A stretch of DNA of 64,000 nucleotides from Sclerodactyla briareus (lineage: Eukaryota > Echinodermata > Holothuroidea > Dendrochirotida > Sclerodactylidae). Shown here in pieces: positions 11,941 to 24,627 of the stretch. Under the pieces are notes generated by a model. It ran no database searches and was not told where the DNA came from. It saw only the letters and a list, made by a program, of their open reading frames with translations. The position numbers and the translations under genes are program-made. Location: assembly GCA_026419785.1 (NCBI GenBank), contig JAODTK010003965.1:243099-307098 (forward strand), in the 5' to 3' direction. Positions within the stretch are counted from its first letter, which is position 1. Every line of letters begins with the position of its first letter.

Positions 11941-13840
11941 TATAGAACTTTCAGGCAATATAAAAATCATTGGAATAAGTATTAGGATTCAAATATGATA
12001 ATCGGCCTTGATGAACTTTGATGACTAACAGTTTTCATGAACAGTGATATACCCCAAAGTGACTCAAGTCAAGGTTAAATTTTTGGGGGACTAAAGGACC
12101 ATTACCATCAAGCTTCATGAAAAATCGAAACGTGACAACTCTGAATTTTGAACAGTAGAAACCATGCAAAATAGACAACCAATGAATGACATCCAGTGAA
12201 TCCAGTCGATCTTAAAAATTTGGAGAGTGAAGGTAAGCAATATCTACCGAGTTTCATGGAAATTCTCGACATGACCCCAAAACTAAAGGGTGGTTCATGG
12301 TTAACTCATCATGGGGAACACACTAACAAGTATGAGCGAATACATCAAGGGGGGGTAGAGTTGGTTATCTGTTTACAAGGGCCAAAAATTGGCCCAAAAT
12401 ATCGAACTGTTTCACAATTTTTTCTATTTTTGGCCAAAATTCACCCCACATGAACCAAATAACAAATAGGGTTCATGGTCTCTCTCTTGGGGCGGCTTCG
12501 CGAACGAAATTATGGAGGGGTTTGTCCAAGTCGAAAGCAGGCACCCTGATGACTGTAGACAGGGGTAGAGGCCAATAAGAGATAGGCAAGGCACGACTGC
12601 AGCGGGTGCAAGCAAAGGTCGGATGGTTGCGCTGAAGTGGCTGATGCCTGCCGAGCTCCCTCTTTCTCCTCTGGTCTCAAGGCGAGCAGTGCGGGTTTCC
12701 TCGAAAGTGGAGGGAGCTGGGGGTGGAATGTTATGCCTACATGCCTGGCGGCCAGTCAGCTAGGTTGGGCCACTGGCTAAGGTTTTTTTCCATTGTTGTT
12801 GCTGAAGCGAGGGATTTATTCAAGCACGGGGTGTCCTTCTGTTTACCGCTTCTTGGGCCGCCTCTATATGCGTAGCAGTGGACAGCTCTGGACAGTGCAA
12901 TCTTTGGCAGCCCGTGGTCATCTTCTGCGTCACGTGCCTGCCCTTCCGAAGTTTGAGCCTTCAACAGCATGGGTGAATGCTTGGGACATACGACTGTTGG
13001 GGACATCAGTGTTTGTAAACGAAAATCACCCAATGAGTGTTGAGGATGTGCGGAGGGCCAGGCTGGTGAAAACGCTCGAGGCAGTTGCCAGATGGGACAG
13101 GTAGGCTGGTAAACCCATGACTCCGGCCATAAAGGAGGGTAGTCAGAACAAAAGCCTGGTAAAAAACGCTTTGTTCTTAGGGCTCTTCTCGGAGTTTTGT
13201 TGCTCAATAATAGCTGAAGAGCCTACAAAAGCCCAGTTTTGCTTGTTGCCGTTTGTATGTCGATACCCTTGTAATCTTTGTATCCATAAGAAAAACTATT
13301 TAAGAAAGTGATCGGATAAGGCATCTGGACTATCGTGTTAACAAGATTTTCCAGACCTTTGACCTCCCTGACACCTTGACCTGACCCCAAACAATAGGAT
13401 CGTACTCATTATTTGGGGAAACCATATAAGAAAGTATGAACATGATCCAGCCACGTGGTGGTTGAGTTATCTGTTAACAAGGCTAGAGTCAGTCACACAC
13501 ACCACACACACAACACATTACGGCCCCCACACACTGTCAGGCTGCATCGAGTCCTCTGACTTCTCAAAGAATAAAATGGCCCGCGGAATTACCTCACCCA
13601 GTGACTTTCTTGCCCAAAATCTAATCAGATTGTGTTCAACCCAACCATGTGAATTGACTTACAAAATTTCACTAAAATCGGTCTTACCGTTTCGAGAAAG
13701 AAATCCTGTAGACGAGGAAAGTGGAACACATATACATACACACTCACATACACAACACACACACACACATGACCAGTGGTTCGATAAGTCTCTTCCTGAA
13801 CTTATTCAGGAGAGACAAAAAGGAAAATGACACGGCTCAT
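11941..13840. repeat. 1880-bp tandem duplication, copy 2 (G320 composite)
   Basis: Repeats the head, unit, LINE fragment, unit piece and tail order of copy 1. The tail is particularly clear: CA repeat (about 13731-13770), a perfect 6-bp hairpin (CCTGAA, loop CTTA, TTCAGG at 13795-13810) and GAGACAAAAA. It is longer than copy 1 by scattered small insertions. Confidence 0.8.
12424..13240 (-). pseudogene. LINE fragment, second duplicated copy, more decayed
   Basis: The reverse-strand translation parallels the fragment at 10570-11330 (for example EDDHGLPKIALS, the HRLPKI..YGELS region of these LINE proteins), but frame changes are more frequent. Its position and orientation within the 1880-bp unit match copy 1, so it arose by duplication of the block, not by a second insertion. 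Confidence 0.6.
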
Positions 13841-14394
13841 CTTAGGGACCAACAGCATCTTGGACCAATCCATCCAAAAAGTATTGGGCCAATTAATATG
13901 TATTACCCGGCGCACTTTCGTGTTTGACTTTTCTGTGTTCTTTACCTCATAGCCCCTTGTAGACAGTATAGTATAGAAAACACGGTGTTCTCCTTCTGCA
14001 GCAGCATTAAAAGATGAAACATGATTTTAGTCAAAGGTAAGGAATTGCAGAACAAACTTGAAGAGCGCCGATTTCTGATTAGCAGAAGAAGGAAACCATG
14101 CCCCACTGACCTTTCAATGCCAAGACGCTGAAGACGGTGAACAAATGAAACAAACCTATTATAATGCAATGTATTTATGGCCATCACAGCTAGGAGGAAG
14201 GAAAATGCTAGCTCAATGCCAAAAATTACTTTAAATTTTTGTGTTACACAAGCATGGTCAACCTGAATTGAATAGTTGTGATACTCAAAAATTTTCAAAG
14301 AATAAAATAATAGACGCAAGTATTCATTGACTTCAAGAATAAAAATTAACTTGAACTTTTCACTTTAGAAGAGTATTAAAACAAATCACGCAAT
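13841..14394. other. No recognised feature
   Basis: A 125-codon reverse-strand frame (14319-13942) contains hydrophobic runs but no domain I recognise. AT-rich chance frames of this size are expected here, so I do not call it a gene. Confidence 0.3.
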
Positions 14395-15671
14395 CAGGGT
14401 GCGTCGCCAAGGGGGGGGGGAGGACAGGGGGCCGTGCCCCCCCCCCTCGGAAACAGGTGCCCCCGTGTGCCCCCCCCCCCCAACTGAGATTTGTGATGTT
14501 CGAAAAAAAATAAAAAATTCTGTACCAGTAGTCGTCCACCAGTTGATATAGACCTGGATACTTTGTGAGTTTATGACAAAGAAAGGCGTAACAAAGTTGC
14601 CTCGAATGCACTTAAATGTGTACAAAGTTCGTGTTCGCGCGTGGTACTAGTGGTGAAACTCGTTCCGTAGCTCTCTACCCGTCTCTTCGTCTCTTCTCCC
14701 TCTTCGCAAGCTCTCTGGGAAATGTCTGCCTCAATTTGTCCCCCCTACTCTTCTACATATATGTGAGGGTGAAATACAACAACCTTCTCATTGACCTTGA
14801 AAACTCAATCAACGCTCTTTTGAATACCAAACCCTTTACTGCGCCTCTTGTCCGTTTTTTTTTTTTCCCCTCTCAACCACGCCCAATTGTGAACTGCAGT
14901 AGCCTTGCTATCATACTGCTTAGTTTTTCAACGCGGTTTTCTCTATGGGAGCTATCATAATCTCTCCAGAGAACTACTACTCGGAAGTTTCCCTGCTCTC
15001 TATGGCATTAAGTTTATATCATGGTTGTGACAGTGGAGCTAAAGCTGCAAATGTTCCTAATTTTTTGGCTGGGATGCTTATTTCTTCAGAGGTGCCCTGG
15101 AAATACGGGAAAAAATTGGCGCGCTCCGCGCGCCACTTGTAACAGTTGTCAAGGAGCAGTATGGCCATTAGCAAGTCGGCAGGGGGGGGGCCAACGATCG
15201 GACTGAAGTCCGACAAAATGTCCAACTTTTCACACAGCGATGCAAAATTTGTGCTCCATAAATGCCCATGTTTGAAGCTTGGTCATGCAAGCCGCCTAAA
15301 CGCCCGGGAAAGGCCATTTCCGCCATCTGGTGGCTTGCAAAACCAAAATTTTCCTCGTAACCTAATAGCTAAGTTCAAATTGGGGCAACGATAGGACCGG
15401 TTCCGACGAAATGTCCAATTTTTTTACCGATTACAAATTTGTGATCACACATGCCGCATTTTGGAGCTTGTAAACGCAGCCCTAAAACGCGACGCCCGGA
15501 AGGGCCATTCCGGCCATCTGGGGCTTGTACAACCAAACCTTTTCGTATACTGCTGCGACCAACCATGTGGCGCTTACTGCTAGTAGTATTCTTGTGCCCC
15601 CCAAAATGTCTGTTCCCCCCCCCCCCCATCCCCCCCCCCTCCCCCAGGACGAAAATCTGGTGACGCCACTG
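14395..15671. mobile_element. Non-autonomous hAT-like element, best copy of the 'GACGCCACTG' family
   Basis: Starts CAGGGTGCGTCGCCAAGG and ends CTGGTGACGCCACTG, imperfect inverted termini. Next to the ends are long G and C runs. Inside, a ~190-bp block is repeated (about 15190-15370 and 15390-15560), each copy carrying a GGCCATT(C/T)CCG(G)CCATCTGG-like stretch. Related copies lie at 46640-47643 and 61082-62070. The flanks (CACGCAAT on the left, CATCAATC on the right) are at best a poor 8-bp target duplication. No transposase is encoded. Confidence 0.65.
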
Positions 15672-15949
15672 CATCAATCATCCGAAGGGAGTTAGGAAGT
15701 CCACATTGATATTCGGAGTTTCAGTCCCTTCTTTCCAACATGTTAAGTTTTCAAACAATCTGAACAGGCGATCGCCCCCAGTGCTTCGCCTGGTTGCGCG
15801 ATCATTGTATCCATCTAATGTCACCATGGCAATGAGTGATCAATTTCAATTCGTAAGGACTGATTATTGACACTGTCTACTAAAGAGATAAGTTTTGTGG
15901 AAATGTGACAAATTGTCGAATTATGCAAATTAGACACAATTATTCAACT
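15672..15949. other. No recognised feature
   Basis: Short spacer between the hAT-like element and the G320 array. Nothing recognised. Confidence 0.3.
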
Positions 15950-18900
15950 TCCATTGACCCCATTTCTCACTTCCATATCTCATCACCACCAGCACACTTA
16001 ATACCGTTCATGGGAATTCAACAAAACTTACCATGTGCATGAATGGAACAATTTATACACACTGCATAACCCCCAGGTGACCTCAGTCAAGGTACTTTTT
16101 TTGTGTTTTTGGAAGACTATACCATCCATGCTTCAGGAAAATCGAACCACCTTTGAATTGGAAACCCCCATGCGAATAGACCACTGATGAATCCAGTGTC
16201 CTCCAACCTATTTGATTCAATTTCATATAGTGATTAATCACAGGAGTGCCTCTATTCACCGAAATGAGTGAATGGAAGTAAAACCAGAAGCCAAAGGTTT
16301 AGTGATTCTTGACTCTTTCTGACAACCTATAGCCAGACACAAGGACAAGGGTAGAGTGCACCCCTCATTGTGGGTAACCAAACGTCCCATTTTTCCCAAA
16401 CCACCCATAGGGCTCCTTACTCTTTATAAAGAACCTACACACGAAATTTCAAGGTTCAGACTGACTCTGGTGACCTCAAATAACCTCTGACCTGACCCCA
16501 AACACATGGGGTATGGACCTTATCATGGAGAACTCACCTACCATTATGAGCTTCATCCATCCGGGTGGTTTGAGTTGTCGTGTTTACAAACCAAAGTAGG
16601 CCAAAATATGACTTTTTCACAGTTTTTTATCTTTTGGACCAAAAGTCACCACCCCGACCTGACCAAAAACAATAGGTTCCTGTACTCCCCATAAGAAAGC
16701 TTAACACCATTTCAACTTGATCAGACCACCCATTCTGGACTTATCCTGTTTACAAGGTTTCGGAATTTGACCTCTGATGACCCCGAATGACCTCTGACCT
16801 TCCCCCAAATATATTTTCATGTACTCATCTGGGAACACACATACCAGGTACGAGCTACAAAACATCCTTCAGATGGGGTCGATTATCGTGTTTACACGCC
16901 AAAATTGTCCCAAAATCTTGACTTTTCAAATTTTCTCTATTTTCGACCAAAATTTCACCCCAACCTGGACCAAAGCAATAGCTTTTCTTGTACTTCCCCA
17001 TAGCCAAAGCTACACATCAAATTCAAGCTTTGATCGGGCCAACTGTTTTAGACCCCCTTTTATCGTTTTTTTCATAGGAGTCAGACTTTGACCTCTGGTG
17101 ACTCCAGATGACCTTTGACCTGACCCCAAAACAAAGGGTACATTTAAACTCATCATGGGGACCACCCCATACAAGTATGAGCTTCAGTCCTCCTGTGGGG
17201 TCGATTATCGTGTTTACAAGGCAAAATTGGCTAAAATAATCCAATTTTTTCAACAAATTTTCTATTTTCGACGACGAACAACTTCACTACTGACCTAAAC
17301 CAAAACCAATATGTTCCTGTACTCCCCATAAGGGAGCTATACCCCCGAATTTCAACCTGGATTCAGAACAAGAAAAACCTTCTGGACTTATCTTGTTTTA
17401 CAAGGTTTTTCAGACTTTTAGCCTCTGGTGACCTCTGACCTGACCCCCAGTGGCGGCGGCACCGGGGGGCTTGGGGGGCTCAGCCCCCCCCCCCTCCCAT
17501 TGAAAAACAATGCGGGGGAAACGCTTGTTTTGCCCCCCCCCCCCCCCCGCTCAATATTTGCAGATTTCAGAAAATTGTCAATGTCCTGTAGTAAAATTGC
17601 TATCGCCTGACATTTTTTAATTATATTAATATTTCACCATTTCTAGGAATACTATCCGTGAAAGTGACAATCGATCGTGTTAACAACTCTGGAGCTATAT
17701 CATGCATTAGTCTCTTCCAGTTTGCACTTGCGGTCCCGTACTGGGCCGTATGTGATACTCCGTGAGCAAAGGCCTGTACTTGCGCGTCGCATCGTTTTGA
17801 CATATTCACTGTTTAGGCATTCCTCACCCAATGCACCTCACTGTAGCCTATGTACACACACTAATAGCTTAGAGATGCCACATTATTTAACCATAGCCCG
17901 TTGGTACTTGCTTTTTTTTCCAGGCAACCCATCAAATCTAATAATCGGTTGCGATGCTGTCAGACGTATAAGCCTTCACTTACTACTAAATATGACCTAA
18001 GTAAGTCAGATGGCGCATCCCTAAAAATGAATTAACAATTGTAACACTTTTCGGTGTATATATCAGGCTACGCATTAATAAACACAGTGGTGCCATATTA
18101 TTTCCTTGTATTTAGTTCGCTGGTAATATGCCTTGTCACGTGTTAACGAAGGCGAGAATATTTCGAAAATTCAAGACAAAACATGCTCCTACTCAGCATG
18201 TGCTTAATGCTTCATTCTTCAGATTAGTTAAGAATATGTAAAATTTAAGTAACTATTATGAAAAGTTTCCATTTTGAAAAATGGTAATAGTTGACACCCA
18301 GAGTTTGTAGGCCTATATTGCAGCAAAAAGCAACCAAATTTAAAGAATAAAAATTTTCGGTGGGGATCACCCTCATCCAGACCAGTGTAAAGGATTACTC
18401 TGGTCGGTCAATCTTCAACTTTCGCAATTTTCAATGTGGTTTTTTACTATGCTTAAATATAATCAATGGTCATACTAATCCATTACCATTCACGGAAACG
18501 ACAAGCGCATCTCAACCTGTCAACACGAGCAATACTTAGAAAGGGTGTTTTAAATGTAATAGGCTGGATCAAATGAAAACCTTGTACGCGGAGTGACATT
18601 TTTTCATTCAACTTGTTATGAAAACTTATCTTCAATTTTTTTTTCTGATTTAATTTATATTCTTGCTATCAATCGGCAAATTTCCACTGAGACCTGTAGT
18701 TTTTATGCCGAATACTCTTTAGCACAGGCCACTCGGCAATGCCGTTTCCGGCCATCTAGAGGGCCTGGAAACCCCCAAAATTTCTTCCAACGCATTCGCG
18801 CCACTAAGGTGCGCTACGTTAGATAAGTCAACAGTCCCATTAGCCCCCCCAATACAAAATACATTTCGCCGCGCCTTGCCTTACCCCCCAAAAACGATCG

Positions 18901-20290
18901 GCTCATATACTCCTCATTGGGAACACACATACCAAGTATGAGCTTCATCCTCCAGGTGGGGTCGAGCTTGCGTGTTTACAAGTCCAAATTGACCAAAATA
19001 TCGACTTTTTCAAGAAATTTATTTTTTACCAAATTTACTCCGCCCTGAACAAAATCAATAGGATCCTGTACCCCCTCCCCCCATAAAAAAGCTAATACAC
19101 AACATCTCAACTTGATCGGAACAACCATTCATTAAACATTGAACTATACCCCCCATGACTCAAGACATGTTAAATTTTGGGGGACTAAAGACCATATACC
19201 CATCAAGCTTCACTAAATCGACCCCCAACCTATAGGGTTCATGTATCGCCATCTGGGGACCACACATACCAAGGTATGAGCTTCATTCAAATCCCGGTGG
19301 GGTCGAGTTATCGTGTTACAAGCCGAAATTTGGCCAAAATAATCGAATTTTCACAATGTTCTATTTTCGACCAAAATCCACCCCCGCCTGAATAAAAAAC
19401 GAATAGGGTTCCTGTACTCCCCATACAGAAAGAGCTGTATACCTAATTTCAACTTGATAGGACCAACCATTCCGGCTTATCCGGTTTACAGAAGGGGGGT
19501 TTTCAGAGCTTGAGCGCTTGGTGGACGGGGGGCGGTCACATGACGTCTGACCTGCCGCCAAAACCATAGGTCCATGTACTTATCATGGGACACACATACA
19601 AGTATAAGCTCATCCATCCAGGTGGTGGGTTGCGTTATCGTGTTTCAAGCCCAATTGGCCAAAATATCGATTTTTTTTATTTTTTTTATTTTTTTTATTT
19701 TTGGACCAAAATTCACCCCCGACCTGAATACGAAAACAATAGGGTTCCGTCTCTTCCCCCATAGAAAAGCTAGTTCCTAATTTCAAGTTCAACTTGAATC
19801 CGACCAACCATTCGGGACTTGTCGTGTTTACAAAATTTCCAGACTTTGACCTCTGTGACCTCGATGACCTGACCCCCAAAACAATCGGTTCATTGGACTC
19901 ATCGTGGGACACACATACCAAGGTTGAGCTCCATCTATATCCAGGTTGTGTTGATTGCGTGTTTACAAGCCAAAACTGGTTAAAATCTCGATTTCCAAAT
20001 TTCTTTATTCTACCACAATCCATCACTCCCGAACCTGAACAAAAAACATAGGGTTCCTGTGCTCCCATAAAACGCTGTGGCACCGCAATTTCATCAACCT
20101 TGATCGGACCAACCTTCTGGACTCCCGGTGACCTCTACCTGACCCCAAACAATAGGGTTCATGTATTCAATCATGGGGAACACACTACCAAGTCCGAGCC
20201 TGACTTACTCAGGCCTGATCAAGTTTCTGTTTACAAGCTGGGCGTCACAAAAACACACAGACAAAATAAATTATAACAAATAAAAAAAAT
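15950..20290 (+). repeat. G320 repeat array: head plus about nine 270-340-bp units
   Basis: The head (15950-16210) matches the head of the 1880-bp duplication. Each unit carries GACCTGACCCCAAAACAATAG, then TCATGGGGAACACACATACC, then GAGCTTCATCC, then GTCGAGTTATCGTGTTTACA and CCAAAATT.GGCCAAAAT. Unit starts lie near 16494, 16793, 17116, 17435, 18880, 19220, 19550, 19866 and 20137. The array is cut by the 17448-18878 insertion. After the last unit the sequence ends in an A-rich tail near 20290. Apparent reverse frames across it (for example 20083-19610) are by-products of the repeat. Confidence 0.8.
17448..18878. mobile_element. hAT-like insertion inside a G320 unit, with near-perfect target duplication
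   Basis: The left end is CAGTGGCGGCGGCACCGG; on the reverse strand the right end reads CAAGGCGCGGCG, a good inverted match. The left flank CTGACCCC and right flank CTTACCCC are an imperfect 8-bp target duplication, the hAT length. The interrupted unit text (GACCTGACCCC, then CAAAA.GATCGG.TCAT) resumes on the far side. Near the right end, 18735-18826 carries the GTTTCCGGCCATCT and CGCGCCACTAAGGTGCG modules shared with the other hAT-like copies. No transposase is recognised. Confidence 0.7.
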
Positions 20291-21186
20291 AAAAAAAATT
20301 TTACCCTTGATGATATGCCATTAACGTCCCAAAATGTCATCCATATCGCATACCGTCACTAAAGTTTGTTGGCCGAAAATGTGGATATTGCAGCTTTTTG
20401 ACCTCAAATGACCTTTGGATGACATGAGGTTTTAATAATGAAAATGCTTGCCTCGATGTGATGCACCAAGCCCCACAGCATTATGTGATCAATACACACG
20501 GCCCCTATTCTATCCCCCAAAGGGTATCAAAATCGACCTTGGCCCCTTGTAACTTGAAGAACCCAGGTGTCAGATCGAAGCGGGAGTTTGGTTTCGTCTA
20601 GTAGCACACAAGCTCTATCACATATCCAACAAATTGACGTTTTTTTTTATTTCTTGCCCTGTACCTCCTAAAATAGCACATTCTTAGACTTGACCTTTGC
20701 ACCTTTTTGACCCGTCTTTAGATGTTTGTTTGCTCCACTACCCCAAAATTACCATACAAATCCCTACGAGCACCCTAACGCACTCATTCAATGTATTATT
20801 GGCCATTTAACAAACTTCGAAAAATGGTCGTATTTATATTATTGCAAATTTTCACATTAATTACCTTCAGTGACCTTGGAACTGTTGTTGAATTTATCAA
20901 TATTAAGGTGTACATATCCACAAGTTTCATAGGATTCAACCACCTTAAAATCTGCATAAATTATGACAAATTAGACTAGGTAAATGCGAATTAGTAATTA
21001 AATGACCTTTGGTGACCCTCGTCCCTACTGTAACAATTTTCTTGTTAATATTTATATAAAACCATCTCCACCAATTTTCGTCAAAATCCCACGAACTTCA
21101 AGAAATATCGCAGAATTATGCAAATAAGCAACATACAATTAGCATAAGCAATGCCAGGAATCTAATCATTTTGTGTACACTTCATA
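20291..21186. other. Diverged AT-rich repeats with TGACC motifs, no gene
   Basis: Contains scattered AATGACCTTTGG and GAATTATGCAAAT stretches that echo one another and the sequence before the G320 array, suggesting old repeats. No open frame of note. Confidence 0.3.
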
Positions 21187-21510
21187 GTAGCCTGTTGAAC
21201 AGGCGTTTGACTTTGCACACCTCGTATCATCTCATTCACCATATTTGCAGGATGACCCTTTAACCAATCGGTGATTTCCTAAACAACCGCCTATGCGACT
21301 TCGTTCTGCTCTCTGTAAAACTGAATCATGGGCGAATACTAGTGGTGGCGGGGTGCGACGCCAACGTTGATTGCGCAATCGGACATTATTCCTTTCAACT
21401 AACCTAAAGTACGGGAAACGTCCATGTCCGCTGGAAAATGACTCTATTGGTCTGATTTGATATTTCGACACCTCCAAGTTTTTGGCATCTGTGCTGAGAT
21501 GATATTCTTT
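21187..21510 (-). repeat. Dispersed repeat, inverted partner of 58475-58840
   Basis: On the reverse strand this reads TGCCAAAAACTTGG, TTTTCCAGCGGACATGGACG, then AATCACCGATTGGTTAAAGG and CAACAGGCTA. The same blocks appear in order on the forward strand at 58475-58840. A ~100-codon reverse frame spans it (LVERNNVRLRNQRWRR), but the partner does not keep the frame, so I make no protein call. Family unknown. Confidence 0.65.
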
Positions 21511-21546
21511 TGATTGCCTTGGCGCAGCCAAAGGATCCTATGCATC

Positions 21547-21605
21547 CCCGCGTGTGCGTGTGTGTTTATGTGTGTGTGTGTGTGTGTATGGGTGTGTGTG
21601 TGTGA
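21547..21605. repeat. (GT)n microsatellite
   Basis: A GT-rich run with several interruptions, immediately after the dispersed repeat. Confidence 0.9.
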
Positions 21606-21639
21606 CACTTCGTTCCCGCGCGATATCTAACAACGCAAG

Positions 21640-22470
21640 CATGTATTATGTTCATATCAGGTAGGTAGTTTCACCCATGGAAGAGCGGACCCTATTGTTT
21701 TTTGGTACCAATCGATGGTCGTTCAAGGTCATGAAGTTCAAACTTTGAAAAGTGTTTTCGCACACGATATCTAATGATCGCAAGCAGGTATGAAATTCAA
21801 TTTCGGTAGGTAGGTGTAAGCCATGGCGGGGATGACCCTTATTGTTTGTGGTTCAGGTCATGTCATTTAGGGACATCATATGGCAATCTTATCTATCTTG
21901 GCAACGAACCTTTTAGAGTGATATCGTAATGGAAAGTTTTGTTCGTACTGGTTGAAATCTCTGGTGACCGACTTTTAACTCATTTGACCTTCTGACCTCA
22001 CTTGACCTCTCTACCAGTGATTTGCCTGCTTTTGTTGTATTGGCGGGAAGCGGTCCTTTAAGATAAACAAAAAAGTCACTGACACTACCATAATACGATA
22101 CCTTATCACATGCTATCTCAATGAATGTGGAGTTCGACAGCAAAATTGCCTATATCTCGCAAACGAAACATTTTGGAGGACTGCCTTAATGGAAAGTGTC
22201 GTTCGTCTGGGTGAAATACATCTGGTGACCCACTTTTGACCTCATTTGACCTATGACCTTTTGACCCATCTTGACCTTTGACCTGGTGAGTTTTGCATAT
22301 GCTTTTTATGTGTTTGCCGGAAGCGTCTTTTTAGGACAAACAAAAAGGGTCACTGACACTACCAACTAACGATACTCTTATCACAGCTATCTAATGAATG
22401 TGGAAGGTCAGACAGCTAAACACTGGAATGTGGATAAATTTGGCATTTGACATCTGCTCCGCTCATGATA
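21640..22470. repeat. Diverged tandem repeat with GATATCTAATGAATGCAAG motif
   Basis: Two related ~240-bp blocks are clear (about 21890-22140 and 22150-22400). Each has GGAAAGT.TCGTTCGT, TGACCTCATTTGACC, a GGGAAGCG or CGGAAGCG motif and CACTGACACTACCA. Related CACACGATATCTAATGATCGCAAGC text also occurs at 21755 and 22465. Confidence 0.65.
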
Positions 22471-22659
22471 TCTAATGAATGCAAGTATCTATCACGTTCA
22501 AATTAAGTGTGTGGGTTGTAAACATGATGAAGAATAACCCTATTGTTTTTTGTATCAGGTCAAGGTCATTCCGTCCCATAGGACAATCCTTTAATCTCTG
22601 CAACGATTCATTGTACAGAGTGAGAACAAGCATATGCCAACCAAACAAATATTTCCCCC

Positions 22660-23500
22660 CGTGGACAGTTACAATTCTTGAAATTGTCATTTTTTGTTAT
22701 TCTGATATGATCGGAGTATTGGACTAGCACCAAATATTTCGCCCAGAACCAAACAGTAACAATTCTTGATGTTCATTTTATTATTAGCCCCAGTGACAGC
22801 CAGCCTTATGTCCATCCTGACAATATGGTGTTGCTACGGGTGGGGGTGGCAATTTTGGTCTTTGCACGCACCCCCCCTCCCCTCAGGTTTCATAGGTAGC
22901 TTATTAAATTTAAACTGTCGCCCTTTTTCGAAGCTGCATCACTGCATTTAATTGACAAATTCCTATTTGCAAGCAGAACCGTCCCTTCTTGCGTACCCTC
23001 TTCTCATTTAGTGTTACGATTTTCCGACAACCAAAGTTTTGGGTTGCCCTCTTCAAAATCCTGTGTTGCTTTCCATTCCCCCCTTCCCCTCTCCTCCCCT
23101 CCCCCTTCCCCAATACAATTATTCCCCAGTGAAGACAGTACAATCTTCAATGGTCTTTTATTATTATTCCTGATATGTCTGATAATTGGACTAGCACCAG
23201 TTACCATCCTATGTAGTATGTATGTACCTCCTGATCAGTAGTGGTCAGTGTTTCTCTGGGTGGCGTGGGATTGCAAGGCAGATACCCTCGTTCTACATGC
23301 AACGCACCCCCCCCCCCCGTTTCATAGGCAGCCTATGAAAATTGAAAACTGTAGCCCTATTTAGCCTCATCACTGCATTCATTGACAAATTTCCCTAATT
23401 GCAAGGCAGAATACGTTCCTTTCTTGCTATCTTCTGGTACGATATATGGATACGATGGGATGGGTAACAACTGGCAATTTTCTTTCCATATGCGTATATT
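22660..23500. repeat. Diverged tandem duplication, period about 430-466 bp
   Basis: ATTGGACTAGCACCA (22711 and 23177), GTTTCATAGG.AGC (22886 and 23318), CATCACTGCATT and TTGCAAG(G)CAGAA recur in the same order. The divergence is considerable. Both copies carry C runs. No coding assignment. Confidence 0.6.
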
Positions 23501-24627
23501 ATATTTACTCGAGGGGAGAATGCCAAGTTTGATGCTTTACATTAATTGGAAACGTGATATGACTTCAAATTTTCCCATTTAACTATTTTTATTCCAGCAA
23601 AATGCACACCAGAAATGTCCTGCTGATTCTTAGAACACCTATGTAGCCCAGCCATTATCCTCTTAAAAACCACTGCCTGCATTGTGTTTTGTATACTATA
23701 ATAAGCCTTCCTTTGACCTGGTCCCACATTCCTCCTCAAAAGGATTTAACTCTCAATCGTGTGTGTGAGTCTGCAAAGAAGTGAGAAGTAACAAACAAAT
23801 AAACTTTAGACTGCTGTCAGAACTTCAGTGTGGAAATGGTACCTGGCACTGCAATGCCTCAGGAGGATGATAGGGGTAATCCCAATTATTCTCGTGGTGC
23901 ACTCAGTCGACTGATTATCTGATTGTTTTACACTTCCCTACTGGGAATGCGAAAACACACGGTCCAGGCTGTGAATGTGTTGACAGGCAGGACTGCCATT
24001 GGGATATTATTACCTGTGATTCAGACATCCTAATGATGGGATTAACTGTGGTGGTGTAGAAGCGTGAGTTGAGAGGAAGAAAAAGCAATGGTCAAGGGAA
24101 ACTTCTGAAGTAAGAAGGCACAACATTTGTGGCATTTTTTGCTATTGAGAAACAGTGAGGGCATTACCTGTACCCATGAGCAAAAGTGAGGGCTTACCTT
24201 ACTCCGGCAGAAATGGGCAGGGTTTAAGTCTATAAGTATCTCTCTTCTTTCCCCAGTGCTCTCCTTCTGGTGTTGACTGCACATGATGTACTATTGGGAA
24301 AAGTGATGGCCAGGATAATAACATGTTGAACAACACTTGGCCCGAAGTCATACTGACTCAACATTAACTGAGCCCACATAATAAAGAAATGTCTCACTTG
24401 TCTATATATACTAGAAACTTACAAAGATCTTGTCTGTTCGATTATCTATTTTGTATTATATCGTGCACCAGATATATTGTTATGGGGGTTGGCTGCTGGG
24501 TGGGTCTATGAGAACAGTCCTCACCCCGACCACTGTAGGAGCGAACATGTGATTTGACCTTGTGAAAATGCAATAAGACATTGAGGGACTGGTAACATTG
24601 GCTATTTTATCACAATATTCTAACATT
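23501..24627. other. No recognised feature
   Basis: Unique-looking sequence with no gene or repeat partner that I could identify. Confidence 0.35.

Noticed and set aside
19610-20083. 157-codon reverse frame
   Set aside because: It crosses two G320 units and does not resemble any protein.
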